From: Serripes groenlandicus
Taxonomy: Eukaryota > Mollusca > Bivalvia > Cardiida > Cardiidae
NCBI GenBank assembly: GCA_031761405.1
Contig: JASEVX010000003.1
Location: 140,415,762 to 140,479,761, forward strand
Reading direction: 5' to 3'
Length of the DNA stretch: 64,000 nucleotides
In this document: piece by piece, positions 1 to 9,739 of the stretch
Numbering within the stretch: the first letter of the stretch is position 1
Layout of the letters: each line of letters starts with the position of its first letter
Program-made: the position numbers and the translations under genes
The notes under the pieces: generated by a model
What the model was told of the DNA's origin: nothing
The model's input: the letters and a program-made list of their open reading frames with translations, nothing else
Databases searched by the model: none

Positions 1-189
1 AGTATTTCTTTAGTATCCTCGTCATTCCTATCTTTCATACCAGCAGCATCAAATATATCTGGTAGTTTGTCCCGAACAGACTTCATTAATGTCGTACTGT
101 CTGATATGCCATGTACACTGTGATTTTCATGTCTTCTTTGCTCTTCTCTCCTCTCAAAATCCGTGTCCTTTGCGCCACAGTTCTTATAA
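1..189 (-). CDS. IFI44-like GTPase, copy 1, exon carrying G3 (partial, runs off window)
   Basis: Read on the minus strand, an open stretch begins after the acceptor 'tatttgttag' (first exon base 189, phase 2) and stays open to the window edge. It contains NCGAKDTDFERR and, near its end, LPDIFDAAGMKDR, followed by TKEI. By position this matches the segment of IFI44-type GTPases holding the G3 motif: LP-x-I-x-D-x-x-G, here D-A-A-G. The P-loop exon at 1870-2101 lies just upstream on the same strand and ends in phase 2, so the two splice together in frame. The first ~60 residues of this exon are charged (ERREEQRRHE). Family membership rests on remembered motif order, not on a search. The remaining exons lie outside the window to the left. 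Confidence 0.65.
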
Positions 190-213
190 CTAACAAATAG
201 AGGATAATTATGC

Positions 214-394
214 CGTCCCGCAAACGTGTGGACTCTGCGTAAAGCATCAGGAATCATTACTCTATACCTCTATCCCCCTGAGACGGAATGTGTCGCCCCG
301 GATCAGTTTGTGCGGACTGCGCAGGCTGATCTGGGTCGATACATTACGCAGAGGCCATACTTTTGGTTTCCTCGCGGGACGGCTCAAATATTTG
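214..394. mobile_element. Short inverted-repeat element (MITE) in a GTPase intron
   Basis: The ends read 'gccgtcccgc' and 'gcgggacggc', perfect 10-bp inverted repeats; further in, 'ctctgcgtaaagcat' faces 'atacattacgcagag'. The duplicate of this locus at about 62660-62690 lacks the segment: there 'gaggataatt' runs straight into 'gtttgttttagtac'. The duplicate therefore serves as an empty site and fixes the insertion at about 181 bp. A related copy lies near 58855-59010. No coding capacity. Confidence 0.75.
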
Positions 395-1009
395 TTTTGG
401 TACAAGATCGAGTAATAGTTTCCGAGAAAACTGTGAAATTTTTAATTTGATAAATTCACCCTTTGCAAGAATGAGTTTGTCAGGATATAATACATTGTTA
501 TGTCTAAATGATCCACTGAAAAGCATATAATCAAAAGAGAAATGACTTTTCTATGAACGGCTCTCCAGGCTAACTAACTTTAGAGCAATGGCAACCGTTG
601 CAGATCAAGATCAAACTGCGCATCTGCTCACATTGATCTGGCTATGCACTGATTGCTCTATAGTAATAGAAACTTCTGAAAAATAGTATCTATTTGGATC
701 CTTTTAGGCCTGAAAAAAACAGTATCCGTTTGGATCCGATAGCATGTATGAATGATCCTGAAAAACAGTATCAATTTCGGACAAGACAAATAGCTGTAGA
801 CAATCCATAGTACCCTAACGGGGGAGAGGGCGTCAACTATATTTAGGATATAACGAAATGTCATTTAAACAAGTTCTTTATATTCGCTTAAGTTGCATAG
901 GATTATATATATATAGGATGATTGACTTTATCTAGCATGTGACATTTCGTTTTCCTAAGACAAAAAATGGTTTCTATAGGTGAACCAGGGCAGGATATAT
1001 AGCCAATAC

Positions 1010-1610
1010 ATGATCAAAGGCCAAGGTCAAGGCAGTTCAATTTCTATTGGGATAATCCAACTTACCAAGATGCATATTCGACCGAATTTGAAAACTTCAA
1101 GTGTGATATTAAAGGAGGTATAGCAATATAATAAGAATGTAAGATCAATATCAAAGTGACCAAAATTTAGTATTCGATACACCATCTTACTATGATACAT
1201 CAACATGCTGAAAACAAACCTCTAGGTGCGATGATATAGGTGATATGGCCCGGTCAAGCTTTATCGTTAATTTGGGATAGAGGTCAAGGTCACAATATCA
1301 TAGAAGATATAGCCCTTACTGACATTTTCTTCAAATTTAGTCAAAGGTCGAGATCACATTCCGCCGATTTTTCTAGCGACAAACCGCCTACCCAAGATGC
1401 ATCTTCAAAGCAAACTTGTTCGAAAATATCGGAGATATGACCTCGGCAAGCTTTTCTTTACATAAGGTCATACGTCAAAGTCAGTGATCCAACTTTAGTA
1501 CACAAGACATCTTATTAACAAGATACTTTTACGCAAAGTTTTCTTACATAGGGTCAGAGATCAAGGTCAAAGTGACCTAATTTAGGTACGTCTTCCCAAG
1601 ATGCATACAC
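1010..1610. repeat. AGGTCA-rich degenerate repeat
   Basis: Short units containing 'ggtcaaggtca' or 'tcaaggtcaaagtgacc' recur at roughly 80-120 bp spacing (near 1018, 1270, 1340, 1485 and 1555), interleaved with 'aagatgcat' and 'gatatagcc'. The same series is present in the right copy (63300-63930). It looks like the remains of a dispersed repeat; no coding sense is visible. Confidence 0.55.
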
Positions 1611-1869
1611 AATTTGGCAACGCAACTCTTTGTGAACTGGTATATGAGATATAGCCCCGACAAGGTTATGTAGAATGACGAACGGACAGACGTACGGCAG
1701 AAGAGCAAACCTATAGTTCCCTGGGACTCCCGCTGGGGTAATTATAAGGAAATAACATCTGACAATTACCCCCAAATGTATGATCAGGGTTACATATTTA
1801 TAAGTTAACTGTAATTTTTTCAAACAACGAATGCTCGATCAAAGCTAGTCCCTTAACTGTATGTCTTAC

Positions 1870-2101
1870 CATTTCAGCTGCAATGTATATGATGTCACAT
1901 CTCCGAAACCAGCCTTAGCCCTGGGAATATATTCACCTATAATGACCTTCAACAGCGTGTTTATGATGGAACTTTTCCCAGAGCCACTTTGACCAATCAG
2001 TAACACATTGTGTTTCTTGTAATCCCGCTGTCTACAAAAACGAACGATATCCTTGACTAGTTGAAAGTTTTCCTTCCGGACATCATTATAGCTACGTTCA
2101 T
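1870..2101 (-). CDS. IFI44-like GTPase, copy 1, P-loop (G1) exon
   Basis: The minus-strand exon runs from the acceptor 'gtttcag' (2102-2108) to the donor 'gtaaga' (1864-1869). It is 232 bp, enters with two bases to complete a codon and leaves in phase 2. It reads ...KKHNVLLIGQSGSGKSSIIN..., a canonical Walker A/G1 box (GQSGSGKSS) behind a beta strand, then a helix and the stretch GEYIPRAKAGFGDVTSYT, which by position is the G2/switch I region. This order matches large immune-type GTPases such as IFI44, which would bind GTP or GDP in the cytosol. The splice phase fits the exon ending at 189. No start codon is visible here, so an upstream exon must exist between here and the nearby repeats or further away. 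IFI44 is the best match; an AIG1/IRG-like GTPase is the alternative. Confidence 0.72.
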
Positions 2102-2289
2102 CTGAAACTATAGTACCAGTTGTACGTTAGCTTATTTCGCGAATCCACTTCTCAAATCACAGTAACCTGAGCGTGCTGTTTCAGATAACGTAAAACTAAT
2201 CATTGTAACTTGAGCAGCGTTAAAAAAAAAAAGAGCGGTGCTCCAAGAATGCAAACTTTAACGTAATTATTAAAGGTGTTGATAAAGAC

Positions 2290-2450
2290 CTTGCGTTTCT
2301 TGTAAGCCCACTGGCTACAATAACGAACGATATCATTGACTAAACTACTATTTTCATCTCGGACATCTTTTTTGCAACGTTCAGCTGGATTAGTACCAGC
2401 AGTAAGTTAGCTAAAGTGGCGAATCCACCAATCAAATTACAGCAACTGTG
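2290..2450 (-). pseudogene. Decayed duplicate of the P-loop exon
   Basis: The stretch aligns with 2005-2165, the 5' part of the P-loop exon and its upstream intron: 'tttcttgtaa', 'acgaacgatatc', 'ttgactag' and 'gtaccag' recur in order, as does 'gcgaatccac' beyond the acceptor. The P-loop half of the exon is missing, and indels break the frame. It is a tandem exon duplication that has been truncated. Confidence 0.75.
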
Positions 2451-2619
2451 AAGTAGTTCGTATTCGATTTGTTGATTCATTACCATTAAAGCATCGGTAA
2501 CCACTGCCGGTCTTTCTCAAACAAGGTAAATAGAAAATTAACTTAAGCAGTTTAAAAGGAAATGGAAATGTCATAGAGCCATTGCTACACATGTTCAAGG
2601 GATGGTTTTGACCACGACT

Positions 2620-2925
2620 GCTCTAGATTGATAGTGATAAGAATAGACATTTACGGTGAGAAAAATAGAGAAACAAACACAAAATCTGACCAGTAGTTTT
2701 CGACAAGAAGATTTTTAAAGTTGTTCCTGTCCGTTGCCATGGCAACCAGAGTTCCGCATTGCATTCAATTATTTGAACATCTTTGAAAGGGGACCACACA
2801 AGGAACATCCCTGTAAACTTTTATCAAAATTAGTAGTTTATGGGGAGATGTCGTTTGAAGCAAATTAAAAGACCGGCTGCAATAACTTACTCTAGCCTCT
2901 GGCTCAGATGAGCTAAAACGAGATA
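2620..2925 (-). repeat. Fragment of the 'gctcacctgag' repeat family, reverse orientation
   Basis: It shares 'ttgccatggcaaccag', 'atttgaacatctttgaaagg', 'gatgtcgtttgaagca' and the terminal 'gcctctggctcagatgagctaaaac' with the end of the element at 56560-57741. This is the minus orientation of the elements at 28-29 kb and 31-34 kb. The 61-codon open frame here lies wholly inside the repeat and is not taken as a gene. Confidence 0.75.
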
Positions 2926-3944
2926 TGGTTAGTAAAGAGGTCAATTGATGCTGATCAAATCAATGGCGGAGTATTAAACTTGCAAGATTCGCTTCCAATA
3001 GCTACACATGTTTACCAAACATCAACAGTTTGGTTTGAAAGAAAAATATTTAATCAATATTCCAATAACAGTGTAAAAGACTGTTTTACGTCATACTGTT
3101 AGTATACTGTCGATGAGCAATACGTATAAATGCTGGGACTTGCGGTAATTGTCACTCCCGGGGCGGACCCAGTCGTGAACAAAGGTGCATCATTTGAACA
3201 ATATTGATTGAGGGTAACGTCATGATGTTATATACAGAATACAAATTAGATGTGGGCCTTGCGGTTTTAGACAAGAATATTTTAAAGTTTGTCCTACATA
3301 AGTCCTATGGAAACCCGCGACTTCCCGCATCCGAGGCGGACACAATGTAGCATTTGCAATGGTTCAATGTTGTAAAAATGAAAGTGTGAAATTTTTCAAA
3401 TTTAAGGATATGTTTACTACTGCTACCATAAGTGTAGACCACTACTTGCCTTTTACTTCTATAGACTGGTGTTAAGTACACCTTACGTATCAAATTTTGG
3501 GGTACATTAAACATCCATTTTTATAAACGTTTTTTATAGTGATTTTGTAATGATAAAAATCATTGGAACAATTAAGAACGTTAATTATCACGTATCTCAT
3601 ATACAGACAAATATCACTGCATCTGTTGCAAACAACATTAGAAAACATTGCTTGAAATGACAAATTGGCCATGATGAGCAATTTCTCCTTTTCCTACAAT
3701 GCGTCCTTCTCTATATTTAGATAACATTTAGAAAATACAGACTTTCCACCGATGTTTTCAGAGGCATTTACTACAGGTTTGTTCTATCGATCATCTGGTT
3801 TAATAACCCCCTTTATTAATTTCATAATAATTGTAACTACCAGTGAACCTTACGTTTGTCCGGATTCATCTATATCCAACTATGTGTATCAAACCCAAAT
3901 ATGTGGGTACTCATGTTTTTTGAGCTAAAGTAATTGGTTTGTTA

Positions 3945-4092
3945 AAGGCATCCGCCGTGCCTAGCGTCGTGGATTTGGAAACGGGCCTCCCGGGTTGGAT
4001 CCCCAATCACGGATTGATGCATAAGTGAATTGTCGCCGTGATATAACTGAAATAATGTTGAAAATGGCGTAAAAGCGTAATAAAACAATTGG
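3945..4092 (+). repeat. tRNA-derived SINE
   Basis: A tRNA-like head ('ccgccgtgcctagcgtcgtgg', then the B-box-like 'gggttggatcc') is followed by 'tgcataagtgaattgtcgccgtgatataactgaaataatgttg' and an A-rich tail. The same head, middle and tail recur at 9585, 14330, 20025, 23870 and 46975. The A box is degraded. A related minus-strand remnant (rc of 'gtccgcctcggatgcggg') lies at about 3300-3360. Confidence 0.75.
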
Positions 4093-4099
4093 TGTGTTG

Positions 4100-5840
4100 C
4101 CTTAAATCTATTCAATGTTAAGGATAACGGTCTGAATATATAAACTCATGTCCGGAACATTAGAATGTGTGTAAATACATGTATGAGCAATTTCTCCTTT
4201 TGTGGGGGAAATGTGAATGAGCTTGTTTTGAATGTTGTGTGATGCAAAGGCACCAAAAGTCGTCTGTATCAGGAAATGGTTTATCCATGTATATTGTTTA
4301 TTTATTTGAGAGGATGTATATTATAAGTCAACATTGTGTTTATTGTATGCTTTTTATTTACAATCAACTGACATAATAATACAACATTACTGTATCTGAT
4401 GATCATTTGAATGCACTGTTGAAAATGATGTGTATATTCAAAAGGAATCAGATTTTTTTTATTATGCCATAAAATATGGCATTTCTGAACAGTGTATGTT
4501 TAAACAGTTCTATGTCGAACAACGTGGGCAAACTAATGAAAGTGCAATCGTAGACATAGATACGATCTCATCTACGTTCTCGGTGCAATATTTTCCAAAC
4601 CGTCTGCTGTGGTAAAATCTTATCAGAAATCTATTTTTTAGTAACATCTCGATTTTTCCGCCATTTACAATGTTGTAGTGTTTAATTCATATGTGTATTC
4701 ATGAAGGATCATGATCGCAGCATAATTTAATTATGCAAATAATATTGAAAAAGAATGCTGTCATACACATATTCTAATCAAATTTAAGGTTTACTAAATG
4801 TGTACGTGATTCAAACTGTGCTTCTATTTCTAGGGGAATGGTAACATAACATCGTCTGCACGTATCATATATATATATATACATATATAACTATACATTT
4901 GACTGTTGTTTGGCTTGCAGTAACAGCATGCTACGGACTGTCGAAAAAAACTATTTATACGAAATTTGTATGTGATGTTGTTGTTTTTCCTTGTTGTGTT
5001 CTTATGGCACTTTGGCGATTGTAATGCAATCGCCAATTACAATCGCCACAAAGAAGAACAATACGTACGTTGTCTAAATGAAAACAAACGTTGAGAAAAC
5101 TAGGTACCACTTCCAGCTTTTTCCTGATCAACTGATATTTCAATTTGAGATCGGAAAGCACAACATAATCCTGAAGTTAGTGCGGGTACGTATACTCGTT
5201 GACCATTTATCAGTGTAACGGAGAAAATATTGACATTTAAGGGGAGCTAGGTGCGTTGAATGTGAAGGCACACTATATATAGAATTCACTCCAGACCTCG
5301 TTTAGGGAATGTCAATGAACAATACCCTCTACTTATCAGTTGATTTCGAAAATAAGTAACGCCATATTTAGATACCGCTATCGACCTGGCGTAGCGAACA
5401 TTCTATCTTATCCACCATTGAAAGTCTTAAGCCATTCCCAAATGTACACGAATTTGGATCCATCCATTTTGATCATAATAGGATCAAAAATCCGCATCAT
5501 AAGACTCTTAAAAACCGTTTGACAAATGAAGGGTTTTATATGATTCATTCAAATCCTCATTTTATTACTGAAAAATTATTTCAAAAATATCAAATGAATT
5601 TAGTTTCATTTATATAGATTTCCCACTTGTTGATGGCTAGATCAGTTCAAGGTCGTTTACTTTACATGTGTCGATTGTGGGAAAGCATTTAACAAGTTAT
5701 AGTCAGTCCTTATCACCAGACTTGTCATATTCGTTTTCTACTTTAACTTCTTGATCATTGTGCCTCTACCGTAACCCCAATTCAAAACAAGAGCACCGCA
5801 TACGGCACAGACGCTCGACTGATAGGGAGAAAAAGAAAGA
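4100..5840. other. No gene seen
   Basis: AT-rich sequence with short chance open frames only. A short (AT)n run lies at 4867-4890. A small imperfect inverted repeat lies at about 5012-5055 ('tttggcgattgtaa' facing 'ttacaatcgcc'). Confidence 0.5.
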
Positions 5841-5960
5841 AAAAAATGAGCGAAACAAAAAACCTTAACCGGACGCCCACGCCGCCGCCGCCGACGCCGA
5901 CGACGCCAGGGTCATGACAATAACTCTCGTTTTTTACAAAAGTCGAGCTAATAATATATG
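5840..5960 (-). repeat. End fragment of the 'agctcgactattcg' repeat
   Basis: 'gccgccgccgccgacgccgacgacgcc' followed by 'acaaaagtcgagctaataata' is the reverse complement of the start of the tandem element at 21380 ('ttagctcgactattcgaaaa...ggcgtcggcgccggcgtc'). Confidence 0.6.
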
Positions 5961-6049
5961 AACGCTTTCCCTAATACGACAATTCTGCAAGAGACGACTT
6001 TGAACATATTTTGTCAAAAAATAAAAAATCTCTCAAATTGAATGGATAA

Positions 6050-6190
6050 CCTAGATGACTAAAAGTGGAAAACATTGTGGCAAAAGGAGAAATTGCTCGT
6101 TTTGGGAAATTCCTTCATTTGTCACTATGTTTTCAAAAATCCGTCTGCTGTAGAGGCGTCAGAAAGCGTCTACATGAGTGAACGTGTTAA
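6050..6190. mobile_element. Palindromic TTAA-type MITE, copy (left end eroded)
   Basis: It contains the hallmark core 'aacattgtggcaaaaggag...' facing 'tttgtcactatgttttc', then 'ccgtctgctgtagaggcgtcagaaagcgtctac' and the terminal 'gtgttaaa'. It belongs to the family whose intact ends read TTAACCC...GGGTTAA (see 29344-29539). Confidence 0.7.
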
Positions 6191-6282
6191 AGATTGTAAA
6201 GAATTGCTTATGTAAATACTTTTTAAGTTTCATTGATATTTGAAATGTTTAGAACTCAGTGTTTACTTGTTTAGTGAATTTG

Positions 6283-6516
6283 TAACCCTTTCTATCATTT
6301 AGAGGCTTTCTGATGCCCATACAGCAGACGACTTCTGAAAACGTTATGGCAAAAGGAGAAATTGCTCATGATGAGCAATTTCTCCTTATTGCCACAATGT
6401 TTTCAACACTATTCAATAATTAAACTATCAGTTATAGAAATATTTCCTTTTTTTTGTCTAGATGCTTTCAAAGTCGTCTGCTGCAGATGTGTTGTTTGTG
6501 GGAAAAGGTTAATTAA
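6283..6516. mobile_element. Palindromic TTAA-type MITE, copy
   Basis: It begins 'aaccctttc', has the core 'ggcaaaaggagaaattgctcatgatgagcaatttctcc', an almost perfect inverted repeat, and ends 'gtgggaaaaggttaatt'. The second half is longer than in other copies. The 62-codon open frame here is inside the element. Confidence 0.75.
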
Positions 6517-6519
6517 CAG

Positions 6520-7920
6520 TATATTCACGAGCATTTATATAATTATATAACATTTATGTTCGCGTGCTCAGATGTCAACCTTTTTAAATCGTTATCACTA
6601 CCTTTTATTGCTAAAGAAATCGGTAAGATATAAAAAGTCTCTCTTTTAGGTTTGTATGGCAGCTTGAAATGACCCCGAGATAAAACGATAATTTATTGCA
6701 GATCAGTGAACTGTGATATTGTGAAAAAGTAGCATTTATTTTGTGTTAAATTATCGCGAAACCGTTAACCGATATAATGATTTTGCGATAAATTTGTGTC
6801 CTAAACGATTATATTTTTTTGATATTGGGAACACTTTCATTCGGTATGAAGACGTTAATGCAATTATTCATTTCTTTTCTTGGAAAAAATATCATTGGTT
6901 CGTATTATTCGTATATTACGTGTCAGATTACGTGTCAGATTACGGATGAAAACTGCAGAGGCTGCGCTGCGGCTTGTCAGGATGTTTTCTTTACAGTGTA
7001 AAGTTCTAGATATATCAAAACCGACATAGCGTATACAGATAACTGACATGTGTTTCCGAATTGACAGGATACTGTTTCACAGTGTCACGTTCTATATATA
7101 CTTAACCTAGAACATGTACATTTATATACACAAAGTATGATAAAAACAATGTTAAATAATATAACCTAAAATTATTTAAGATTGTATATTACAATAACAA
7201 GATTTTTATAGAATATGTCCACTCTTCTATAACGTATATAACTGAAATTATTGGTTTCTCCTGCACAGAAATTGAATCCCGGAATTGATTATATATATAT
7301 AAACAGTATGTTAATATTATTCTAATTATATAATGCATTTTTAACGAATTATTTTTTCTCAAAAAATAATGCGGTTAACGCGATCGTGTTGCTTTGGCGG
7401 AAGTCACGGTTAAACTACACTTCCGCTTAGAATACACATTAGCTGCACCTAAATAGTCCTAGTATTTTTTCGATATTAAAATGACTTCTACGTGTTTTTT
7501 CAATACAGTGAAGTCATATTTATACTATCGAATCAACATAGAATACAATTCTCTAGAACATATCAAATTAACAGTAAATACATATATATTTCATTTGTCG
7601 GCAAGCGTATGAATTTTTAGTTATATGCCCATTCACTAGTGAGTGACGTAGTTAACGGAAGTCGAACCCATGCTGAAGAACCATGCAGGTTGAAATTTGC
7701 AATTCGCGAATATGCGAACATAAATTCTAGCCCAGAATATATTATACATTCATCAAATGTTAAAAAGCTGGTTTTCCCTGCTTCTAATAATAGAATTAGG
7801 AATCTCATTATGCGAGCTCTGGAGTACACACGTGACATGAATTGATCAATCGTCGTCGGAGGAAAACACTATCTTCGAAGCTATCGCTATTTTTACACGT
7901 CCGAAAACTATTCGATACGA
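6520..7920. other. No gene confidently seen
   Basis: AT-rich DNA with several short overlapping frames on both strands (6743-7049, 7617-7845). None shows a recognisable motif, codon bias or supporting splice sites. A small tandem 'ttacgtgtcaga' duplication lies at about 6915-6940. Confidence 0.5.
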
Positions 7921-7931
7921 TTGACGCTAAT

Positions 7932-8058
7932 ATGTCAAAACAAACGGATTTGCGGTCGATATGGGGAAAAAGAAAGCCCGAATTAGAAGTTGAGGAGAAA
8001 TGTTGCAATGAAAGTACGTCAGTTTCGGAGAATATTGGAAAGAAAGTTAGAAAATTCG
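7932..8058 (+). CDS. Possible first coding exon, unknown product
   Basis: An ATG opens a frame reading MSKQTDLRSIWGKRKPE and then an acidic, Cys-containing stretch, ending in KKVRKFG at a good donor (gtaatt at 8059). Without splicing the frame stops at 8064-8066. The N-terminal pattern (hydrophobic, aromatic, then KR) resembles short PCNA-binding-like or transposase N-termini, but this is weak. No following exon could be identified, so the call is tentative. Confidence 0.25.
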
Positions 8059-8212
8059 GTAATTAAAAAAAACTTAAACAATCAGCATTTCCTTTATTTC
8101 GGGTTACGATACCAAAAAGTACACAAGTTGTGAGACAGAAAAAAAAGCTTAGCAATATCATTACTGTGCCAAAGTAGCATAAATTAAATTTGATAATACA
8201 TTTTAAATTCAT

Positions 8213-8274
8213 AAGCTGTTTTATACATATTTATGATAAATCATAATAATCATGAATATGTATAACAACAGCTT
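8213..8274. repeat. 62-nt imperfect inverted repeat (hairpin)
   Basis: The left arm 'aagctgttttatacatatttatgat' pairs with the right arm 'atcatgaatatgtataacaacagctt', with one bulge and one mismatch and a loop of about 11 nt. It could fold as RNA or be a tiny MITE. No flanking evidence decides between these. Confidence 0.6.
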
Positions 8275-8409
8275 ACACATAATATAACAATAAACATTTG
8301 GCTCCGTATCATGTATTGGGACCCCCTGTTTTTTAGGGCCCCGGGCTCCCTAATTTTACATGATTGCATCCCAAGGACTCCCAACAGTTTGTACTGGTGT
8401 AAAACCCTG

Positions 8410-8630
8410 CTTTACCCCATGTAGAGGCTTTCTGATGACATTGCTGTAGACATCTTTAGAACACATTTTGACTGAAGTAGAACTTGCTCAATGCAAGCAA
8501 TTCCAATTTCCCCATAATATCTTCTTCCCCTTTGTATTTTACCTCCATTATAAAGAGCTTTATATTTGTTTGCAAAGATATGTTAAAAGTCGTCTGCTGC
8601 AGATGTGTTGTATGTGGGAAAGGGTTAATA
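8410..8630. mobile_element. Palindromic TTAA-type MITE, diverged copy
   Basis: It starts 'ttaccccatgtagaggctttctgatg', carries a weak core ('cttgctcaatgcaagcaattcc'), and ends 'aaagtcgtctgctgcagatgtgttgtatgtgggaaagggttaa'. The end matches the copy at 6283-6516 closely. Confidence 0.65.
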
Positions 8631-9102
8631 AACAAACCATGTAACAAGCTTTAAAAAAAATGAGCAAAATTACAGTATCTCAATTTTTACTATATTGCTT
8701 CCAAATTTTGTGATTTTATGTTTTTACTCAAATGATAAAGTAAGGAATGTTTTGAAAAAGACATAGTATGCAACAGTGCGACTAGCATATTTTGTCCGTT
8801 ATGCGACTACATTATGCATGTTTATTTTTTTTAAATAAAAAAATGTTTTACCCATACATTTTCACACTTATCCGTATACACCCAGTATATTACAGTATAT
8901 ATTGAACATTTCCAGATGTCTCTTTTAAAATATAACCCTGACAAAGATTATTTATAATCATGAAATAGACTAGATTGTCTAAAAACTACATAGTTTTAAA
9001 GCAAGTTTAAAACAAACAAAAAACATAATGTAATTATTAATTAATTTTCAAAATAATTCGTTACCAGTACTTCAGTACTTTGATTATAATAGATAAGTCT
9101 TT

Positions 9103-9297
9103 TAAACCTTTACCATACACAACAGATCTGCAGCAGACACCTTGAAAATACCTAGGTAAACACACGGAAAAGCTCTATAAATGTATGTATAATTACTGAA
9201 AAGAGTTGAGCACATTGTGGCAAAAGGAAAAATTGATCTTTTGAAGCAATTTCTCCCTTTGTCACAATGTTTTTAAAAGCCGCCTGCTGACATATTT
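9103..9297. mobile_element. Palindromic TTAA-type MITE, diverged copy
   Basis: It contains 'cagatctgcagcagacacctt', the core 'cacattgtggcaaaagg...' facing 'ctccctttgtcacaatg', and 'aaaagccgcctgctg'. Its right terminus is lost. Confidence 0.6.
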
Positions 9298-9327
9298 TAC
9301 TTCTCTTATCAATTGAAATCATATGTA

Positions 9328-9560
9328 AATGATGATGATGATGATGCTGTTGCTACTGATGATTATGATCGTGGTGGTGATTATTAAGATAGTGATTATG
9401 ATGTTGATGGTGATCTACATATTCAGATGAACGAAAGTGTAATATACTGTACAGTGTAGGTCCTAATGATAACGATGGTAATGCTTATGATGATGATAAT
9501 AATGATAGTGATCTAGACGAAGAAAAATGTAATCTACAGTAAATCGTCGGTCCTGATATA
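9328..9560 (+). repeat. Impure (GAT)n simple repeat
   Basis: About 230 bp dominated by 'gatgat', 'gatgatgatgatgctg' and 'gataatgat' words, interrupted by a twice-occurring 'gatcta...gaaagtgtaat' motif. Confidence 0.7.
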
Positions 9561-9584
9561 CTACGCAAAATAAAGCGAGGAATC

Positions 9585-9738
9585 CGCCGTGGCTTGCCTC
9601 GGTAATTTGGACATGCCATATTTAATAGCCTAGTACTGGTTTGTTTACTCAAGGATCATGAATAACAGTCGCCGTGATATGACTGAAATAATGTTGAAAA
9701 TGGTGTAAACCCCAATAAAACAAACTAACAAAATAAAC
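9585..9738 (+). repeat. tRNA-derived SINE, 5' eroded
   Basis: 'ggaatccgccgtggcttg' at the head, 'gcctagtactggtttgtttactcaaggatcatgaata' in the middle and 'gccgtgatatgactgaaataatgttg' near the A-rich end match the other SINE copies. Confidence 0.7.
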
Positions 9739-9739
9739 C

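Larger units (their letters stand above)
1..1606 (+). repeat. Left copy of a long direct duplication
   Basis: This segment recurs in the same orientation and order at about 62470-63958, including the GTPase exon, the 'ataatcaaaag' stretch near 525, the paired 'ggatccgatagcatgta' sentence near 735, and the AGGTCA-rich part. The copies differ by scattered substitutions and many single-base indels, by the MITE at 214-394 present only here, and by the right boundary: after about 1606 the other copy jumps to sequence matching 3563 onwards. Confidence 0.9.

Noticed and set aside
226..450. Plus-strand frame starting at GTG
   Set aside because: It lies inside the MITE at 214-394 and runs antisense to the GTPase gene's intron.
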